A stretch of DNA of 34,900 nucleotides from Candidatus Desulfobulbus rimicarensis (GCA_008633435.1 RKSL01000015.1:1-34900); one strand, 5' to 3'. Shown: positions 25,362-33,130, counted from the stretch's first letter. Notes: a model not told the origin generated them from the sequence alone. A program made the numbers and translations.

Positions 25362-26846
25362 ATGAGTAACCTGATAGACCTGAGCCTGGCCGATAAGGGC
25401 AAACTTGAAAATGCCATCCAGCGGGCAAAGGAACAGAATATAATCATCCCCACCTTTAAGCAGATGATCGACCCTTCCCTTATCCCGGGAGGTATCAAAA
25501 AGCAACTGGCAGGGGTTGGTCTTTGGGATCTGAACCCGCTGAATCTGTTTCGCATCAATTGGCATAATGAGCCAACAGAGAGTGGCGGAACCTTTGGCGG
25601 GGTGAATTATCTGGTGTTGCCCAAAGAACTCTCCGGCATAGATGCCCGTATTGTCATTCTGCTGGGGAAATGGTTTCCGACGGGTGCGCATAAAGTGGGT
25701 GCTGCCTATGCCTGTCTGGTGCCCCGCCTGGTGACTGGTCAGTTTGACCCGACAACCCAGAAGGCGGTCTGGCCAAGTACAGGCAACTATTGCCGGGGAG
25801 GTGCCTATGACTCCAACCTGTTGGCCTGTGATTCCATTGCCATTTTGCCTGAAGGCATGAGCAGAGAGCGGTTTGACTGGCTGGCTGATGTGGCCGGTGA
25901 GACCATTAAAACACCCGGCTCAGAGAGCAATGTGAAAGAGATCTTTGATAAATGCTGGGAGCTGCGCAATTCGGGTCAGGATCTGATGATCTTCAACCAG
26001 TTTGAGGAGTTTGGCAACTATCTCTGGCATTACGAGGTAACGGGCAGAGCCATGCTTGAGGCGTTAAACGAGGTTATGGCTCCTGAAGATCGCTTTCGGG
26101 CAACGGTTTCCAATACCGGATCAGGGGGCACCATTGCCTGCGGTGATTTCATGAAGGTGCAGTTTCCCCATTCCAAAATTGTCGCCAGTGAGGCGTTGCA
26201 GTGTCCGACCCTGTTAAATAACGGTTTTGGCGCACACCGTATCGAAGGCATTGGTGATAAGCATGTCCCCTGGATTCATAACGTCAAAAATACCGACGTG
26301 GTCACCGCCATTGACGATTTCGGCCCCATGGGGTTAATTCGGTTGTTCAATGAAGATGCCGGTAAAGAATACCTTGCTGGTCAGGGGGTTGAACAGCGTC
26401 TTGTCGATGATCTGCATCTGCTGGGGATATCGAGTATTGCCAATGTTCTGGCTGCCATTAAAACCGCCAAATATTACGAGATGGACGAAAACGATGTCAT
26501 TGTGACCATGGCCACCGATTCCATGGAAATGTACCAGAGCAGGCTGACCGAACTGACCGAAGAGGAAGGCGAGTTTACCCAACAGGATGCGGCTGCGACT
26601 TTTCATCGCTATATGCTGGGTGAAACCACGGATAATATGCTTGAGCTGAGTTATGTGGATCGTAAGCGTATTCATAACCTCAAATATTTTACCTGGATTG
26701 AGCAGCAGGGAAGAAGCTATGACGAGATTCAGGCGCAATGGTATGACCATGATTACTGGACATCTATTCCTCCCTGCATGGAGAAAATTGACGCCCTCAT
26801 TGAGCAGTTTAACGAACGCACCGGTCTGTTGAAAAAGCTGGTTTAA
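25362..26846 (+). CDS. PLP-dependent beta-family enzyme (cysteine-synthase superfamily), function unknown
   Basis: A 494-residue protein. The likely PLP lysine is K111 in PTGAHKVGAAYA; a probable phosphate-binding loop is SNTGSGGTIACGDF (near 250). An N-terminal extension of about 80 residues and a C-terminal extension beyond about residue 370 (many Asp/Glu/Tyr) make it longer than ordinary cysteine synthases (about 310). The segments WPSTGNYCRGGAYDSNLLA and FNQFEEFGNYLWHYEVTGRAM are family-like. I do not know a proven reaction. Its position directly after the threonine-synthase-like gene suggests that the two act on the same or successive intermediates, for example ammonia release by beta-elimination. 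The start is ATG 25362 after aaggaac. Confidence 0.8.
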   Translation: MSNLIDLSLADKGKLENAIQRAKEQNIIIPTFKQMIDPSLIPGGIKKQLAGVGLWDLNPLNLFRINWHNEPTESGGTFGGVNYLVLPKELSGIDARIVILLGKWFPTGAHKVGAAYACLVPRLVTGQFDPTTQKAVWPSTGNYCRGGAYDSNLLACDSIAILPEGMSRERFDWLADVAGETIKTPGSESNVKEIFDKCWELRNSGQDLMIFNQFEEFGNYLWHYEVTGRAMLEALNEVMAPEDRFRATVSNTGSGGTIACGDFMKVQFPHSKIVASEALQCPTLLNNGFGAHRIEGIGDKHVPWIHNVKNTDVVTAIDDFGPMGLIRLFNEDAGKEYLAGQGVEQRLVDDLHLLGISSIANVLAAIKTAKYYEMDENDVIVTMATDSMEMYQSRLTELTEEEGEFTQQDAAATFHRYMLGETTDNMLELSYVDRKRIHNLKYFTWIEQQGRSYDEIQAQWYDHDYWTSIPPCMEKIDALIEQFNERTGLLKKLV

Positions 26847-26928
26847 CGGTATGGGGATATCGATATCAAGGGAGAGTGTCGCTATCTGCCGGGTAGCCTT
26901 CAGTATTTGAAAGGAGCTGGATAAGAGC

Positions 26929-28281
26929 ATGCGACTTTGGTTGAAAAATCCGCTGGCAGTTCTTGCTGATGATGGCCTGGATGCCGGCGGGGGTATCGTT
27001 GTTGAAGACAGTATTATTGTCGAACTGCTTCCTGACGGGAAGCAGCCGGAGCGGGAGGTCGATCAGGTTTTTGATGCCTCAGCCCATGGTATTATACCGG
27101 GGCTTATTAATACCCATCACCACTTTTACCAGACCTTGACCCGTGCCTGCCCGCCGGCATTGAACAAGGAGCTGTTTCCCTGGTTACAGAGTCTCTATCC
27201 TCTCTGGGCAGGGCTTACAGAGGAGATGATTCATGTTTCAACCCGACTGGCAGCCGTGGAGCTGCTGTTGTCGGGTTGTACGCTGGCTGCAGATCATCAT
27301 TATATTTTTCCTGAGGCTGCGCCTGAGGCATTGGATGTTCAGGTCGCGGCCATGGCTGAAATCGGCATCCGGGCAACGCTTACCCGTGGTTCCATGAGCC
27401 TGGGCGAGGATGAAGGCGGGTTGCCGCCACGCAATACCATCCAGAGAAGCGAGGTGATTCTTGCAGATAGCGAGCGGGTGATAGCAAAGTATCACGACCC
27501 CGGAGAGGGATCCATGCTCCAGGTAGCCCTTGCACCCTGTTCTCCCTTTAGCGTCAGTGAGGAGTTGATGGTGCAGAGTGCAGTTCTGGCCAGGGAAAAA
27601 AAGGTTCGCCTTCATACGCATCTTGCAGAAACGGAAGACGAAAATGATTTTTGTCGGGAAAGTTTTGGGTTGCGACCACTGGATTATCTGGAAAAAGTTG
27701 GCTGGATGGGTAAAGATGTCTGGCTGGCCCATGGTATTTTTTTTGACAGCAGCGAAATCGAGCGTCTTGGCAGTGCTGGAGTGGGTATTACCCATTGCCC
27801 CAGCTCGAATATGTTGTTGGGTTCCGGGATGTGCAAGGTGCTTGAGCTTGAGGCGGCAGGCTGCCCGGTCGGGCTTGGGGTGGACGGTTCAGCTTCCTGT
27901 GACAGCTCCAACATGATGCAGGAAGTGCGTCAGGCCTTTTTATTGCAGCGACTGCGCTATGGTGCTGCGGCTGTCAGCCATCTTGATGCATTACGCTGGG
28001 CCAGCGAAGGATCAGCCCAATGTCTGGGGCGGGATGATGTCGGAAAAATTGCTCCGGGAATGCAGGCAGATCTTGCTCTGTTCAAACTGGATGAGCTCAG
28101 GTTCTCAGGAGCAGGCGACCCCCTGGCCGCACTCGTCCTCTGCGGTGCTCACAGGGTTGATTATGTTATGGTGGGTGGCGTTTGGAAGGTGGAAGATGGC
28201 AGTATGGCAGACCTGGATCTTCCCGGCCTGCTGGCAGAACATGCAGGTCTTGCTCAGGAATTACTCTCAGGCGTAGAATGA
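26929..28281 (+). CDS. 8-oxoguanine deaminase-like amidohydrolase
   Basis: A 450-residue metal-dependent deaminase. The HxH site is H63/H65 (INTHHHFYQTLTRA), followed by ELFPWLQSLYPLWAGLTEEM (near 80), ADHHYIFPEAAPEA (near 121), TLTRGSMSLGEDEGGLPP (near 149), LAPCSPFSVS (near 202), LHTHLAETEDE (near 227), LAHGIFF (near 266), HCPSSNMLLGSGM (near 287) and the catalytic Asp in VDGSASCDSSNM (near 315). These match the characterised Pseudomonas 8-oxoguanine deaminase type, which converts 8-oxoguanine to urate; the same sequences are often labelled hydroxydechloroatrazine ethylaminohydrolase. It is the third deaminase-type amidohydrolase in the cluster. Start ATG 26929 after aaggagctgg. Confidence 0.88.
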   Translation: MRLWLKNPLAVLADDGLDAGGGIVVEDSIIVELLPDGKQPEREVDQVFDASAHGIIPGLINTHHHFYQTLTRACPPALNKELFPWLQSLYPLWAGLTEEMIHVSTRLAAVELLLSGCTLAADHHYIFPEAAPEALDVQVAAMAEIGIRATLTRGSMSLGEDEGGLPPRNTIQRSEVILADSERVIAKYHDPGEGSMLQVALAPCSPFSVSEELMVQSAVLAREKKVRLHTHLAETEDENDFCRESFGLRPLDYLEKVGWMGKDVWLAHGIFFDSSEIERLGSAGVGITHCPSSNMLLGSGMCKVLELEAAGCPVGLGVDGSASCDSSNMMQEVRQAFLLQRLRYGAAAVSHLDALRWASEGSAQCLGRDDVGKIAPGMQADLALFKLDELRFSGAGDPLAALVLCGAHRVDYVMVGGVWKVEDGSMADLDLPGLLAEHAGLAQELLSGVE

Positions 28282-28353
28282 CCTGAGCTATTAGTTAACC
28301 AGGTGATAAAACACCATTTATTAATACGTTGTATTTTTTAAAGGAGAGAAAAA

Positions 28354-29163
28354 ATGAAGAAAAGTGCGATTTTGGTTGCAGGCTGTGCCCTGGTCATTGG
28401 TTCCCTTTGCTCAGCTCCGGCTGATGCAAAGGGCTATTTCCACAAGACAGAGCTGGAAATGCATATGGATTTTAATCGTGACAAAGGTTTTGGTACAGAA
28501 ACAGATATTCTGACAGCAACAGTTAATCATTTTTCCGAATGGAAATATGGTGACAACTTTTTCTTTTTTGATGTTGAAGGAAAAGATGATTACAAATTGG
28601 AAGCCGCTCAATACTACGGTGAGTTTGCCTCTCGTTTCAGCCTTGACAAAATCATTCTCGGCGCAGACAATGGCAGCAACCTGCTCGGCTCTTTTTTGAA
28701 AGAGAGTTACATTAAACTCGAGTACAATGGCGGTTCTCCGGTAGACGGTTACGATTATATCGACGATGCGCTGCTCTATGGGGTGTCTTTTGACCTGGAT
28801 CTTGGTCAGCCTAATTTTGGTTTTACCAATCTGTCCTTTCTTATTAAAGATTTCACAGCAATTGATGGCCACGACAACAGTGAAACCAACTGGCAGGTCA
28901 CCCTGGTGTGGGGGCAGCCCTTCTCACTTGGTTCTCTGAATTTCAATTTCCAGGGATTTTTTGATGTCTGGGAATATAATAATGAAGTTGTTGTCCTGAC
29001 CGAGCCACAGATCAGGTTGCAGCTCAATTCTTTTGTTGGTCAAGACAACTTTCTTTCTGATTCTGCCATTGGTATGGAATTTGAGTTTTCCAACAGGTTT
29101 TTCGACCAAGGCAATTCAGACTGGTATGTTAACCCGACCGTATTTTGGGTAACAAAATTCTAA
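28354..29163 (+). CDS. Tsx-like outer-membrane nucleoside channel
   Basis: A 269-residue exported protein. The signal peptide covers about residues 1-25 (MKKSAILVAGCALVIGSLCS, cleavage after ADA). The rest is a small barrel of alternating hydrophobic residues with FFFFDVEGKDDYK (near 70), IKLEYN and WQVTLVWGQPFSLGSLNFNFQGFFDVW (from about 179, described in pieces), and it ends WVTKF with the C-terminal Phe typical of outer-membrane barrels. The length and opening (HMDFNRDKG, TVNHFSEWKYGDNFFFFD) resemble the channel_Tsx family, nucleoside-specific channels. Downstream of two BMP importers it gives the cluster its outer-membrane step. ATG 28354 follows aaaggagag; an intrinsic terminator follows the gene. 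Confidence 0.85.
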   Translation: MKKSAILVAGCALVIGSLCSAPADAKGYFHKTELEMHMDFNRDKGFGTETDILTATVNHFSEWKYGDNFFFFDVEGKDDYKLEAAQYYGEFASRFSLDKIILGADNGSNLLGSFLKESYIKLEYNGGSPVDGYDYIDDALLYGVSFDLDLGQPNFGFTNLSFLIKDFTAIDGHDNSETNWQVTLVWGQPFSLGSLNFNFQGFFDVWEYNNEVVVLTEPQIRLQLNSFVGQDNFLSDSAIGMEFEFSNRFFDQGNSDWYVNPTVFWVTKF

Positions 29164-29194
29164 TATTGTTGGTGTACAGATGTTGATGAATACA

Positions 29195-29222
29195 GGGCGG
29201 CTGACTATCAGCCGCCCTTTTT
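29195..29222 (+). terminator. Strong rho-independent terminator after the Tsx-like gene
   Basis: A perfect 10-bp stem, gggcggctga (29195-29204) with tcagccgccc (29208-29217), closes a 3-base loop and is followed by five Ts. It lies 31 bases after the Tsx-like stop and is the only strong intrinsic terminator in the purine cluster, so it probably ends the main transcript. Confidence 0.93.
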
Positions 29223-29360
29223 GTATGGTATACGCATTGCCTGTGACTGTTGAAAGGACAACATCAAAAGATCACGGGCGATGCTCTTCCTGTCATCTGC
29301 AATCTGGAATTGTCCTGGCTGGGTATCATCTGGAATACGCGTAATTGTTTGAGGGTCACC

Positions 29361-30365
29361 ATGATAGAAAGCAAAATTCTCAGCCGACTGGAACAGGGGG
29401 AAATCCTTGCTCTGGTCACAATTATTGATAAAAGCGGCTCTGCCCCAAGGCTGCCCGGCTCCAAGATGATTGTGGATGCAGATGGTCGTCAGCACGGCAC
29501 CATCGGTGGTGGCAGGCTGGAATATATGGCCGCAGAAGCTGCCCGCTCCATTGCCCGGGGGGCATCTTCGACGGTCACCGAGTTTGACCTGCGGGGCGAG
29601 GAGGGTGACAGTGACATGGTCTGCGGAGGAGTACAGCTGGTGCTTATTGAACGGCTCACACCGGAAATGGTTGCTGTGTTCAGACAGGCTGAACAGTGCT
29701 TTGCCGCCGGTAAGCAGGGGCTCTGGCATATTGATATTACAGACCATGCACATCCTCGCAGACGGTTTTGTCCTGTTGTCAATGGCCAGGTGGATTGTTC
29801 TGTTCCCCCGGATATAGACGTGCAGGCTCTGCTGAGGAGCCGTACCACCCGGCTTGTCCGCAGCAGCAGGCAACTGGTGGTACTTGATCCGTTGCCCAAA
29901 AACGGCACTGTGGTACTGTTTGGCGGTGGACATGTTTCACTGGAAGTTGCGGCATTGGCAGCATATATTGATTTTGACGTGATTGTTTGCGATGATCGTG
30001 ATGAATTTGCCAACAATGAGCGATTTCCCATGGCAATGGAAACGCAACTTGTCGATTTTACAGATGTGTTTTCAGGTCTTGATTGCCGGGGAGAGCTGTA
30101 TTTGCTCATCATTACCCGGGGGCATGGGTCGGATCAGGAGGTGCTTGCTCAGGCATTGCGCACCAGGGCTCGTTATATCGGTATGATCGGCAGCCGGAGA
30201 AAACGGGATATCATTTATACCAATTTGCGTCAACAGGGCTTTACCGAAGCAGATTTTGCCCGGGTTCATTGCCCGGTTGGACTTGCCATTGGCTCGGAAA
30301 CTCCCCGTGAGATTGCCGTGAGTATTACGGCTGAGATCATTGCCGCCCGTGCCGGAGTGTTGTGA
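29361..30365 (+). CDS. XdhC/CoxI-family molybdenum hydroxylase maturation protein
   Basis: A 334-residue two-domain protein. The N-terminal XdhC_CoxI domain contains VTIIDKSGSAPRLPGSKM and GTIGGGRLEYMAAEAA (residues about 15-60). The C-terminal Rossmann domain contains VVLFGGGHVSLEVAALAAY (near 183) and ends VGLAIGSETPREIAVSITAEIIAA. The family binds Mo cofactor, helps sulfuration or related maturation and inserts the cofactor into xanthine-dehydrogenase-like enzymes. ATG 29361 is preferred, with gaggg just upstream; the open frame runs back to a TTG at 29250 but the added residues look unlike the family. It follows the terminator, so it should have its own promoter, which I cannot place. The next gene starts 3 bases after its stop. 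Confidence 0.9.
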   Translation: MIESKILSRLEQGEILALVTIIDKSGSAPRLPGSKMIVDADGRQHGTIGGGRLEYMAAEAARSIARGASSTVTEFDLRGEEGDSDMVCGGVQLVLIERLTPEMVAVFRQAEQCFAAGKQGLWHIDITDHAHPRRRFCPVVNGQVDCSVPPDIDVQALLRSRTTRLVRSSRQLVVLDPLPKNGTVVLFGGGHVSLEVAALAAYIDFDVIVCDDRDEFANNERFPMAMETQLVDFTDVFSGLDCRGELYLLIITRGHGSDQEVLAQALRTRARYIGMIGSRRKRDIIYTNLRQQGFTEADFARVHCPVGLAIGSETPREIAVSITAEIIAARAGVL

Positions 30366-30368
30366 TTG

Positions 30369-31130
30369 ATGACAGATGTTTTTTCAACCCTTATCCAGTC
30401 CGGAGACAAGGTAGTTGCCATTGTCGGGGCAGGCGGAAAAACTGCACTTATGTTTTGTCTTGCCGCAGGTTTTGTTGGGCAGGGCAACAGAGTTATCACG
30501 ACCACAACAACCAGAATTCTTGTCCCTGAATCCCAGCAGTCTCCACGCGTTGTACTGGCAGAAGATGCAGATTTTCCTGCCACTCTGCATCACGGCCTGA
30601 CCAGCTGTAACCATGTCACGGTTGGCCGACAGGTTCTGGCTGCCAATAAGTTGCAGGGGCTGTCTCCAGCCGAACTGAAATGTATTGTTGATCATGCCCC
30701 GGTTGACCGGCTCATTGTCGAGGCAGATGGGGCCCGGGGGCTTTCGCTCAAAGCACCGGGAGCAAGAGAACCTGTTGTCCCCTTTGATACGGATCTTTTT
30801 ATCGTTCTTGTGGGGCTGGATATCATTGGCCAACGCTTGAGCAACAACCACGTCTTCCGGCCGGAACGGGTAGCCGCACTCACCGGCTCCGCCCTGGGGG
30901 ATGTAATCACCCCGCAGATTATTGGCCGCCTTATCACCCATCCCGAGGGGCTGCGTAAAGGCTGCCCGGAAACTGCCCGTTGCTGCATTTTTTTAAACAA
31001 AGCGGAAACTCCTGATCGTCTTGCCTGTTCATCCGAAATAATCAGTGCAACCAAACGTCTTTTCTGGCCGACAACCTGCATATTTGCGACAGGTTCAATC
31101 CTCAATGATAAGGCCGAAATCCTCGGTTGA
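30369..31130 (+). CDS. yqeC: YqeC-family selenium-dependent hydroxylase accessory protein
   Basis: A 253-residue protein with an N-terminal P-loop-like VAIVGAGGKTALMFCLA (near 18), ITTTTTRILVP (near 45), LIVEADGARGLSLKAPG (near 117) and the stretch VVGLDIIGQ-like LVGLDIIGQRLSNNHVFRPE (near 146). This is the pattern of YqeC, a partner of YqeB in Se-dependent molybdenum hydroxylase systems. It likely uses a nucleotide; the chemical step is not known. ATG 30369 is chosen over a TTG three bases earlier. Together with the upstream XdhC-like gene it forms a two-gene maturation operon, about 22 kb away from yqeB. No MocA/YgfJ-like cytidylyltransferase is seen in the window. Confidence 0.9.
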   Translation: MTDVFSTLIQSGDKVVAIVGAGGKTALMFCLAAGFVGQGNRVITTTTTRILVPESQQSPRVVLAEDADFPATLHHGLTSCNHVTVGRQVLAANKLQGLSPAELKCIVDHAPVDRLIVEADGARGLSLKAPGAREPVVPFDTDLFIVLVGLDIIGQRLSNNHVFRPERVAALTGSALGDVITPQIIGRLITHPEGLRKGCPETARCCIFLNKAETPDRLACSSEIISATKRLFWPTTCIFATGSILNDKAEILG

Positions 31131-31272
31131 TCGCCCTCGCCCCTTGCTGTTTTCTTTTTTCCCTTTGGTCGGCTCCAGCACCATTCTGTGCCTCAGCGGA
31201 GTATTCTGTTCCCTGGTGCAGACATTTTTTGTAGTAAACGGGGTGGAGCACAAGTTAACCTCCTGAAATACC

Positions 31273-31290
31273 GCCATAAATATTTATGGC
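31273..31290. promoter_or_regulatory. Perfect 18-bp palindrome upstream of the EF-hand gene
   Basis: gccataaatatttatggc is perfectly self-complementary. It lies in the 289-base gap after yqeC, 130 bases before the EF-hand gene. An AT-rich, dyad-symmetric site of this size fits an operator for a dimeric regulator. No T-run follows, so a terminator is unlikely. The owner of the site is unknown. Confidence 0.5.
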
Positions 31291-31313
31291 ATGATGTTTG
31301 CTAGTTGATAGGC

Positions 31314-31362
31314 AAAGAGCGCAATACGGTTGTTGGCTCTTTTGTCGTTTTGGCCAAAAACG
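31314..31362. promoter_or_regulatory. Second symmetric region upstream of the EF-hand gene
   Basis: aaagagc (31314-31320) and gctcttt (31336-31342) can form a 7-bp stem followed by a T-rich stretch. A 12-bp palindrome, ttttggccaaaa, follows at 31348-31359. The first could be a weak terminator for yqeC transcripts and the second a protein-binding site. Both are inferred from symmetry alone. Confidence 0.35.
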
Positions 31363-31419
31363 AATTGAGGAAATTGAAGAACAGAACCCTTACAATGTAA
31401 ATATTATGGAGGTAATCCC

Positions 31420-31650
31420 ATGTTGAAAAAAATAGTTCCGACAATCCTGGCCGTCTTCTTTGCTGCTTCTGCTTTTGCTGCTGCCCCTGCCTTTGGCCTG
31501 CTTGATCTTGACCAGAATGGCACACTTTCCAAGGCTGAGGCTGATAAAGCCGGTATCACAACAGAGCTTTTTGCCCAGGCAGATGCTGATAAGGACGGCG
31601 CGTTGTCAGCTGAAGAATATGGCACCCTTGTCAATGGTGAAAAGAAATAA
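31420..31650 (+). CDS. Small secreted EF-hand protein
   Basis: A 76-residue protein with a signal peptide (residues 1-20, ending SAFA) and two calcium-binding-type loops: DLDQNGTLSKAE (residues 29-40) and DADKDGALSAEE (residues 55-66). Both have acidic or Asn residues at loop positions 1, 3 and 5 and Glu at 12, so calcium binding is likely. The mature protein is only about 56 residues, essentially one EF-hand pair in the periplasm or outside the cell. ATG 31420 follows a strong ggaggt site. No partner is evident and there is no clear link to the purine cluster. Confidence 0.88.
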   Translation: MLKKIVPTILAVFFAASAFAAAPAFGLLDLDQNGTLSKAEADKAGITTELFAQADADKDGALSAEEYGTLVNGEKK

Positions 31651-31853
31651 CAGGATTTTTTTATCAGGGGTGGCAATGTAGCCTGTCACTCTACTCCATA
31701 AGATTGTACCGCAAATGTTTGACGTTTGCTCGCATCCTGTGGAGCCTGTTGTTGACTCCCTCAGTCCGTGCCCGGGTTGGGGGATTTTTTTTTGCAGAGA
31801 CACTCCCAAAGGATTTGTACAAGAGATATTTTTACGTATTAATGAGGAAAACG

Positions 31854-33080
31854 ATGAAACATCAACGTATTGTATTGGCAATCATCTGTTTGCTGATCAC
31901 AGCTGCGGCTCCAGCAGTCTTTGCCGCAACAACCCTGCATAAACTGGGTAAAAGCCCGTTTCACAAACCATCACTTACCAGCCGGGCTGATCTGGTCGCC
32001 ATGGTGCAGGCAGAAGGTGCCGCCATTGAACAGGGATTTGCAAAAGCAGGATATCCCGAGCTGTATACCAGTTTTACCGAGCAGGTTCACAACGCTGCTC
32101 CTGAGGACATAGAGATTAGTCAGGGGGAAAGGCTGGAATGGATGCTTTACCGGAAAAATGGTCAGGGTAAGGTACGGGTTGCCAAAGATGTAACCTGGGC
32201 TGGAGAACACCCTTTTACCGCGTTCAGGCTTTATCTGCGTCAGAACGAACACCGCTATGAGATAATAATCCCTCATATTTGCGGGAATATTGCCCTGCGC
32301 TCAATAACTGAGGCAGCTGTTCCACCACCGCAACCTGTTGCCAACCAGGAGCCGCAATGCCGGATGACAGTCTCGCAACAGCCGCTGTTTTGTGGTGATC
32401 AGATAACCGTTGATGCCTCTGGCTCCTCGGATAATGATGGCTCAATCTCAACGGTAACAATTGCCATGGTCGACGATGAGGGCAAGACCATTGAAGAAAA
32501 AACCATCACCTCTCAACCCTTTTCAGGTACCTTGACCGTTCCATGTGGCGGAACCTATCATGTGGAAACGCGGGTGACCGATGATCAGGGCGCAGAAACA
32601 ACATCTCCTGCCTGTCGTCAGGATGTCTCGGCCCGGCAACGGATTGTGCCGGTTGCTGCTGTCGGTTTCATGCACCTGGTTGATCCCGGAAATTTTGCGA
32701 CCATGCGTGGCGGCCTCGAATACTGGGTCAATGATAATGTTTCAGTAATGGGTATGCTTGGCTATTCGATCCATATTGATGGTAACCAGGGTGACGACGC
32801 TCTGTCAGCTGATCTGCTCGGATTATATCATATCGATGATTATTATATAGGAGGCGGTATTGGCTGGTGGAACATGGATGATGAAAGCTATGACCGCTAT
32901 CAACGCGAAATTCTGGACGGCAGTAATCTTGATTTGATCCTGCAGGCCGGAAAAAAGGTCTATGGAGAGGATGAAGGTTTTACGGTCTCTGTTTTTGCAG
33001 AAGCCCGAGCCTTTGCCGATAGCCTTGATGAGCTGGAAGTCGGTACCCGGTTTACCGGAGGACTGCTCTTCCATTTTTAA
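31854..33080 (+). CDS. Exported protein with PKD-like middle and outer-membrane barrel-like end
   Basis: A 408-residue protein. The signal peptide covers about residues 1-24 (MKHQRIVLAIICLLITAAAP, cleavage near VFA-AT). Residues about 25-150 form an unrecognised region. A proline-rich linker follows (VPPPQPVANQEP), then a PKD/Ig-like domain (FCGDQITVDASGSSDNDGSI near 180, DDQGAETTSPAC near 243). From about residue 265 a barrel-like region (VPVAAVGFMHLV, MRGGLEYWVNDNVSVMGMLGY) ends in LLFHF, a terminal Phe typical of outer-membrane proteins. ATG 31854 follows tgagga and starts directly at the signal peptide; the open frame back to 31704 was rejected. Function unknown; a surface or envelope structural role is likely. 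Confidence 0.8.
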   Translation: MKHQRIVLAIICLLITAAAPAVFAATTLHKLGKSPFHKPSLTSRADLVAMVQAEGAAIEQGFAKAGYPELYTSFTEQVHNAAPEDIEISQGERLEWMLYRKNGQGKVRVAKDVTWAGEHPFTAFRLYLRQNEHRYEIIIPHICGNIALRSITEAAVPPPQPVANQEPQCRMTVSQQPLFCGDQITVDASGSSDNDGSISTVTIAMVDDEGKTIEEKTITSQPFSGTLTVPCGGTYHVETRVTDDQGAETTSPACRQDVSARQRIVPVAAVGFMHLVDPGNFATMRGGLEYWVNDNVSVMGMLGYSIHIDGNQGDDALSADLLGLYHIDDYYIGGGIGWWNMDDESYDRYQREILDGSNLDLILQAGKKVYGEDEGFTVSVFAEARAFADSLDELEVGTRFTGGLLFHF

Positions 33081-33098
33081 ATAGGCCCTGCGATGTTA

Positions 33099-33130
33099 CC
33101 TCCCCGTGATGAGTTTTTCTTCCGGGGAGG
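33099..33130 (+). terminator. Possible terminator hairpin after the barrel protein gene
   Basis: cctccccg (33099-33106) pairs perfectly with cggggagg (33123-33130) around a 16-base loop that contains a T-run. The Ts sit in the loop and not after the stem, so it is not a textbook terminator. It lies 19 bases after the stop and before a convergent - strand gene, where a transcript end is expected. Confidence 0.5.

Noticed and set aside
1-31130. In-frame TGA (selenocysteine) codons, given the selenium-linked genes
   Set aside because: All recognised genes end at a natural family C-terminus and I saw no family-conserved cysteine replaced by TGA or a following SECIS-like hairpin. In this system selenium is a labile cofactor, not selenocysteine.
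31815-31842. A promoter-like ttgtac ... tattaa pair before the barrel protein
   Set aside because: The spacing (16) is acceptable, but the implied transcript start would fall at or past the ribosome site of the gene at 31854.
31704-31853. A 50-residue extension of the barrel protein
   Set aside because: The signal peptide and a tgagga site place the start at 31854; the extension would bury the signal peptide.
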